The notes under the pieces: generated by a model
The model's database searches: none
Told to the model about the DNA's origin: nothing
Seen by the model: only the letters and a program-made list of their open reading frames with translations
Source: Bacteroidales bacterium
Lineage (GTDB): Bacteria; Bacteroidota; Bacteroidia; Bacteroidales; Muribaculaceae
Length of the DNA: 64,000 nt
Assembly: GCA_022009815.1 (NCBI GenBank)
Contig: CP091725.1
Span: 62,001-126,000 of the forward strand
Reading direction: 5' to 3'
Program-made: the position numbers and the translations under genes
Shown: positions 60,967 to 64,000 of the stretch, in pieces
Numbering within the stretch: the first letter of the stretch is position 1
Layout: each line of letters starts with the position of its first letter

Positions 60967-61852
60967 ATGAAAGGAATAGTTCTCGCAGGTGGTTCTGGCA
61001 CACGCCTTTACCCGATTACAAAAGGTGTCAGCAAGCAATTGCTGCCGGTCTACGACAAACCGATGATTTATTACCCCATTTCGGTGCTGATGCTTGCCGG
61101 CATCCGCGACATCCTTATCATCTCCACCCCAACCGACCTACCGTCGTTCCGGCGTCTGCTCGGCGACGGCAGTGATTTCGGTGTCAGATTTGAATATGCG
61201 GAGCAACCGTCGCCCGACGGTCTGGCACAGGCTTTCATCATCGGCGAACAGTTTATCGGAAACGACTCGGTGTGCCTCGTGCTCGGCGACAATATTTTTC
61301 AAGGAAGCGGATTCCCGGGAGTGCTGCAAGAGGCTGTGCAAAACGTGGAACGCGATGGCAACGCGACGGTGTTCGGCTATTGGGTCGACGATCCGGAACG
61401 CTACGGCGTGGCAGAATTCAACGCCGACGGCCGTTGCCTCTCAATCGAGGAAAAGCCGGAGCATCCGAAGTCGAACTATGCCATTGTGGGACTCTACTTC
61501 TTCCCCAACGACGTGGTGCGCATAGCCAAACATAAAGCCTTCGGCTCGCGGCGAACTTGAAATAACATCTGTCAACCAAGCGTTTCTCGAAAGCGGGCTG
61601 CTGAAAGTGCAGACCCTTGAGCGCGGATTCGCATGGCTCGACACCGGCACCCACGACTCGCTTGCCGACGCCTCCATCTTCGTAGAAGTGATTGAAAAAC
61701 GCCAGGGTCTGAAAATCGGATGTCTGGAGGGCATCGCGCTGCGCAAAGGCTGGATTACTGCAGAAAAGATGCGACAGCTGGCACAACCGATGATCAAGAA
61801 CCAATACGGACAATATCTGCTGAAAGTAATCAACGAATTAGGTTTAGAATAA
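60967..61852 (+). CDS. rmlA: Glucose-1-phosphate thymidylyltransferase (one frameshift)
   Basis: Makes dTDP-glucose, first step of dTDP-L-rhamnose synthesis. 295 residues after repair. MKGIVLAGGSGTRLYPITKG at the start, then VCLVLGDNIFQGSGF and a FAWLDTGTHDSL segment near the end. The frame breaks at AAA 61534-61536; A5 gives AKHKKPSARGELEITSVN. Order rmlA-rmlC-rmlD-rmlB with 6-bp gap and overlaps. The 230 bp upstream hold only a weak TAATTTTA -7 near 60930. Confidence 0.94.
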
Positions 61853-61858
61853 AATTAT

Positions 61859-62431
61859 ATGGAAGTAATAAAGACTGCTATTGACGGCGTGGTGATTATA
61901 GAGCCACGGATTTTTGCCGACGACCGCGGTTATTTTTTCGAATCATTCTCCGAACGCGACTTCAATGCGCAGGTGCGCACCGTGCACTTTGTGCAGGACA
62001 ACGAGAGCCGCTCATGCTACGGCGTGCTGCGCGGACTGCATTTCCAGAAGCCGCCCTACGCACAGTCGAAACTGGTAAGAGTGGTGAAAGGCGCCGTGCT
62101 CGATGTGGCTGTCGACATACGCCGCGGCTCACCTACGTTCGGACAGCACGTTGCCGTCGAGCTTTCGGCTGAAAACCACCGGCAGTTCTTCATCCCCCGC
62201 GGATTCGCCCACGGATTCAGCGTGCTCACCGACGATGTGGTATTCCAATACAAATGCGACAATTTCTATGCGCCGCAAAGCGAGGGAGCGATTGCCTGGG
62301 ACGACGCCGCTCTCGCCATCGACTGGCGCATACCTGCCGACAAGGTCATCCTGTCGGAAAAAGACAAGTGCCACCCGCTGCTGAAAGATGCGGAATGGCT
62401 TTTTGACTACAACGATAATCTCTACGAATAA
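61859..62431 (+). CDS. rmlC: dTDP-4-dehydrorhamnose 3,5-epimerase
   Basis: 190 residues, intact cupin. GVVIIEPRIFADDRGYFFES, GVLRGLHFQKPPYAQSKLVRV (catalytic His), DVAVDIRRGSPTFG and FIPRGFAHGFSVL are all present. Its last base is the first base of rmlD. Confidence 0.95.
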   Translation: MEVIKTAIDGVVIIEPRIFADDRGYFFESFSERDFNAQVRTVHFVQDNESRSCYGVLRGLHFQKPPYAQSKLVRVVKGAVLDVAVDIRRGSPTFGQHVAVELSAENHRQFFIPRGFAHGFSVLTDDVVFQYKCDNFYAPQSEGAIAWDDAALAIDWRIPADKVILSEKDKCHPLLKDAEWLFDYNDNLYE

Positions 62432-63291
62432 TGAATATACTCGTGACTGGCGCCAACGGACAGCTTGGCAACGAAATGCGCCGCGTCGCCGCTGAAAGCA
62501 GCGACAACTACACATTTACCGACGTGGCAGAACTTGACATCACCGACATTGACGCCGTCTGTGCCAAAGTGAAGGAAACGGAAGCCGACGTAATCGTGAA
62601 CTGTGCCGCCTACACCAACGTAGACAAGGCTGAGGACGACGTCGCACGCGCCGACCTCATCAACAATCAGGCGGCTGGAAATCTTGCCTACGCCGCCAAA
62701 GAGGCTAGAGCAACGCTGATTCACGTGTCGACCGACTATGTGTTTGACGGATCGTCGTCAATACCATATATCGAGACCGACGACACCTGCCCTACCGGCG
62801 TCTACGGCAAGACAAAGCTTGCCGGAGAGATGGCTGTCATTGCCACTGGATGCCGCTCGATAATCATCCGCACGGCTTGGCTGTACTCCCGCTGGGGCAA
62901 CAATTTCGTGAAAACGATGCGCCGCCTGACGGCTGAACGCGACTCGATAAACGTGGTGTTTGACCAGGTTGGCTCACCGACGTTTGCCGGCGACCTCGCC
63001 GACGCAATCAGCCACATCATCGAAAACCGGCTGACCGACAGAACGGGAGTCTACCACTTCACCGACGAGGGAGTATGCTCATGGTACGACTTCACTGTTG
63101 CCATCGCAGAGGCGTCGGGCAACTGCTGCGACATCCATCCAATCCACTCCTACGAGTATCCGAGCAAGGTGGAACGTCCGCACTATTCCGTGCTCGACAA
63201 ATCGAAATTCCGCAACACATTCGGCTTTGCCATTCCTCATTGGCACGCATCTCTGAAAAAATGCATAACACAACTGGAATCTGACAAATGA
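62431..63291 (+). CDS. rmlD: dTDP-4-dehydrorhamnose reductase
   Basis: 286 residues. NAD(P)-binding VTGANGQLGNEMRR, STDYVFDGSSSIPY and YGKTKLAGE with the catalytic Tyr-Lys. Final step to dTDP-L-rhamnose. Its stop overlaps the rmlB start (ATGA). Confidence 0.95.
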   Translation: MNILVTGANGQLGNEMRRVAAESSDNYTFTDVAELDITDIDAVCAKVKETEADVIVNCAAYTNVDKAEDDVARADLINNQAAGNLAYAAKEARATLIHVSTDYVFDGSSSIPYIETDDTCPTGVYGKTKLAGEMAVIATGCRSIIIRTAWLYSRWGNNFVKTMRRLTAERDSINVVFDQVGSPTFAGDLADAISHIIENRLTDRTGVYHFTDEGVCSWYDFTVAIAEASGNCCDIHPIHSYEYPSKVERPHYSVLDKSKFRNTFGFAIPHWHASLKKCITQLESDK

Positions 63292-64000
63292 GCAATTATA
63301 AACGCAACATAATCGTGACCGGCGGAGCCGGATTTATCGGATCGCACGTGGTGCGCCTGATGGTAAACAAATATCCCGACTACCGCATCATCAATCTCGA
63401 CAAACTGACGTATGCCGGCAACCTTGCCAACCTGCACGACGTGGAGGACAAGCCAAACTATGCCTTTGTCCGTGCCGACATCTGCGACTTCGAGGCCATC
63501 CAGAAGATTCTTGCCGACTACAACGTGGACGGTATAATCCATCTTGCCGCCGAGAGCCACGTTGACCGGTCAATCAAGGATCCGTTCACATTTGCCCGAA
63601 CCAACGTGATGGGAACTCTGTCGCTGCTGCAGGCCGCCAAAGAGTATTGGGAAAGCCGCCCCGAGGGCTACGATGGCAAACGCTTCTACCACATCTCGAC
63701 CGATGAAGTCTATGGCGCGCTGGAGATAACCGATTCCGAAGGCATCGAGTCGCCGTTTACCACCAAAGCGTCGTCGGAGCATCACCATGCCTACGGAAAG
63801 GACTTTTTCCTTGAGACAACGAACTACAATCCGCACTCGCCTTATTCTGCGTCGAAGGCTTCGAGCGACCATTTTGTACGCGCGTTTCACGACACCTACG
63901 GGATGCCTACAATCGTGACCAACTGCTCAAACAACTATGGTCCATACCAATTTCCCGAGAAACTGATTCCGCTGTTTATCAACAACATCCGCCACCGCCG
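63288..64000 (+). CDS. rmlB: dTDP-glucose 4,6-dehydratase (3' partial)
   Basis: Runs off the window end; 237 codons visible of about 380. NAD motif VTGGAGFIGSHVV near residue 10, HLAAESHVDRSI, STDEVYGAL and PYSASKASSDHFV with the catalytic Tyr-x3-Lys. Converts dTDP-glucose to the 4-keto-6-deoxy sugar used by RmlC and RmlD. The overlap with rmlD shows a single transcript. Confidence 0.95.
   Translation, partial: MSNYKRNIIVTGGAGFIGSHVVRLMVNKYPDYRIINLDKLTYAGNLANLHDVEDKPNYAFVRADICDFEAIQKILADYNVDGIIHLAAESHVDRSIKDPFTFARTNVMGTLSLLQAAKEYWESRPEGYDGKRFYHISTDEVYGALEITDSEGIESPFTTKASSEHHHAYGKDFFLETTNYNPHSPYSASKASSDHFVRAFHDTYGMPTIVTNCSNNYGPYQFPEKLIPLFINNIRHR

Noticed and set aside
1725..61536. Programmed frameshifting or transcriptional slippage as the cause of the many frame breaks
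   Set aside because: The remaining runs are only three bases, too short for slippage. No slippery heptamers with downstream structure were seen, and unrelated essential genes are all affected. Sequence error explains them better.
1..64000. CRISPR array, rRNA operon, prophage or conjugation genes
   Set aside because: No regularly spaced repeats, no rRNA-like segments, and no phage structural, relaxase or Tra genes were found in the window.

Overview
The window looks like a chromosomal segment of a gut-type Bacteroidales bacterium; a Muribaculaceae-like or Bacteroides-like host is plausible, but the genus is not decided by the sequence. The evidence is the Bacteroidota promoter form (TTTG about 19-20 bp before TAnnTTTG) upstream of many genes, type IX secretion (T9SS) C-terminal sorting domains, a DUF4270 lipoprotein, an SLC13 permease with a TrkA-C domain, and typical gene orders such as ftsK-lolA-trxB and ilvD-ilvB-ilvN-thioesterase-ilvC. 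Host genes are moderately GC-rich. One block (about 28.8-35.3 kb) is clearly AT-rich.

Layout. 1-0.8 kb: end of a T9SS cargo protein. 1.0-1.9 kb: queD-queE (7-deazaguanine). 2.0-8.3 kb: a sulfate-to-sulfonate operon (SLC13 permease, cysC, cysD, cysN, a PAPS sulfotransferase and a secreted flavin-reductase-like protein). 8.3-10.3 kb: metG. 10.4-17.8 kb, minus strand: a small hypothetical gene, a secreted GH81 beta-1,3-glucanase, a periplasmic peptidyl-prolyl isomerase and guaB. 18.0-22.8 kb: a secreted unknown protein, then on the minus strand an esterase, ffh, panD and panC. 23.0-28.7 kb: a glycogen synthase-like protein, DUF4270 lipoprotein, tRNA-Thr(CGU), a small membrane protein, a PstS-like lipoprotein, a TPR protein and tRNA-Gln(CUG). 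28.8-35.3 kb: an IS30-bounded AT-rich island of small lipoprotein and membrane genes. 35.4-44.5 kb: dxs, trkA, trkH, ftsK, lolA-like, trxB. 44.7-50.0 kb: an ECF sigma factor and a 1,496-residue T9SS adhesin-like protein. 50.2-52.8 kb: two small genes and an AspT/YidE-type antiporter. 53.0-59.2 kb: the branched-chain amino acid operon behind a leader-peptide attenuator. 59.3-60.7 kb: a secreted GH13 amylase. 61.0-64.0 kb: rmlACDB (dTDP-rhamnose), cut by the window end.

Two functional units stand out. The first joins sulfate uptake and PAPS synthesis directly to a sulfotransferase with no PAPS or sulfite reductase nearby, as expected of sulfonation of an acceptor and not of cysteine synthesis. 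The second is the ilv operon: a 28-codon Ile/Val/Leu-rich leader ORF, a possible antiterminator and a 9-bp terminator hairpin lie between a strong promoter and ilvD.

Caution: more than twenty genes, many essential (ffh, metG, guaB, dxs, ftsK), are broken by one or two missing bases. Most breaks can be repaired by lengthening an A/T run that now reads exactly AAA or TTT to four or five bases. After repair every gene regains a family-typical length. I treat these as assembly or base-calling errors and annotate the genes full length, marking the break in each entry.
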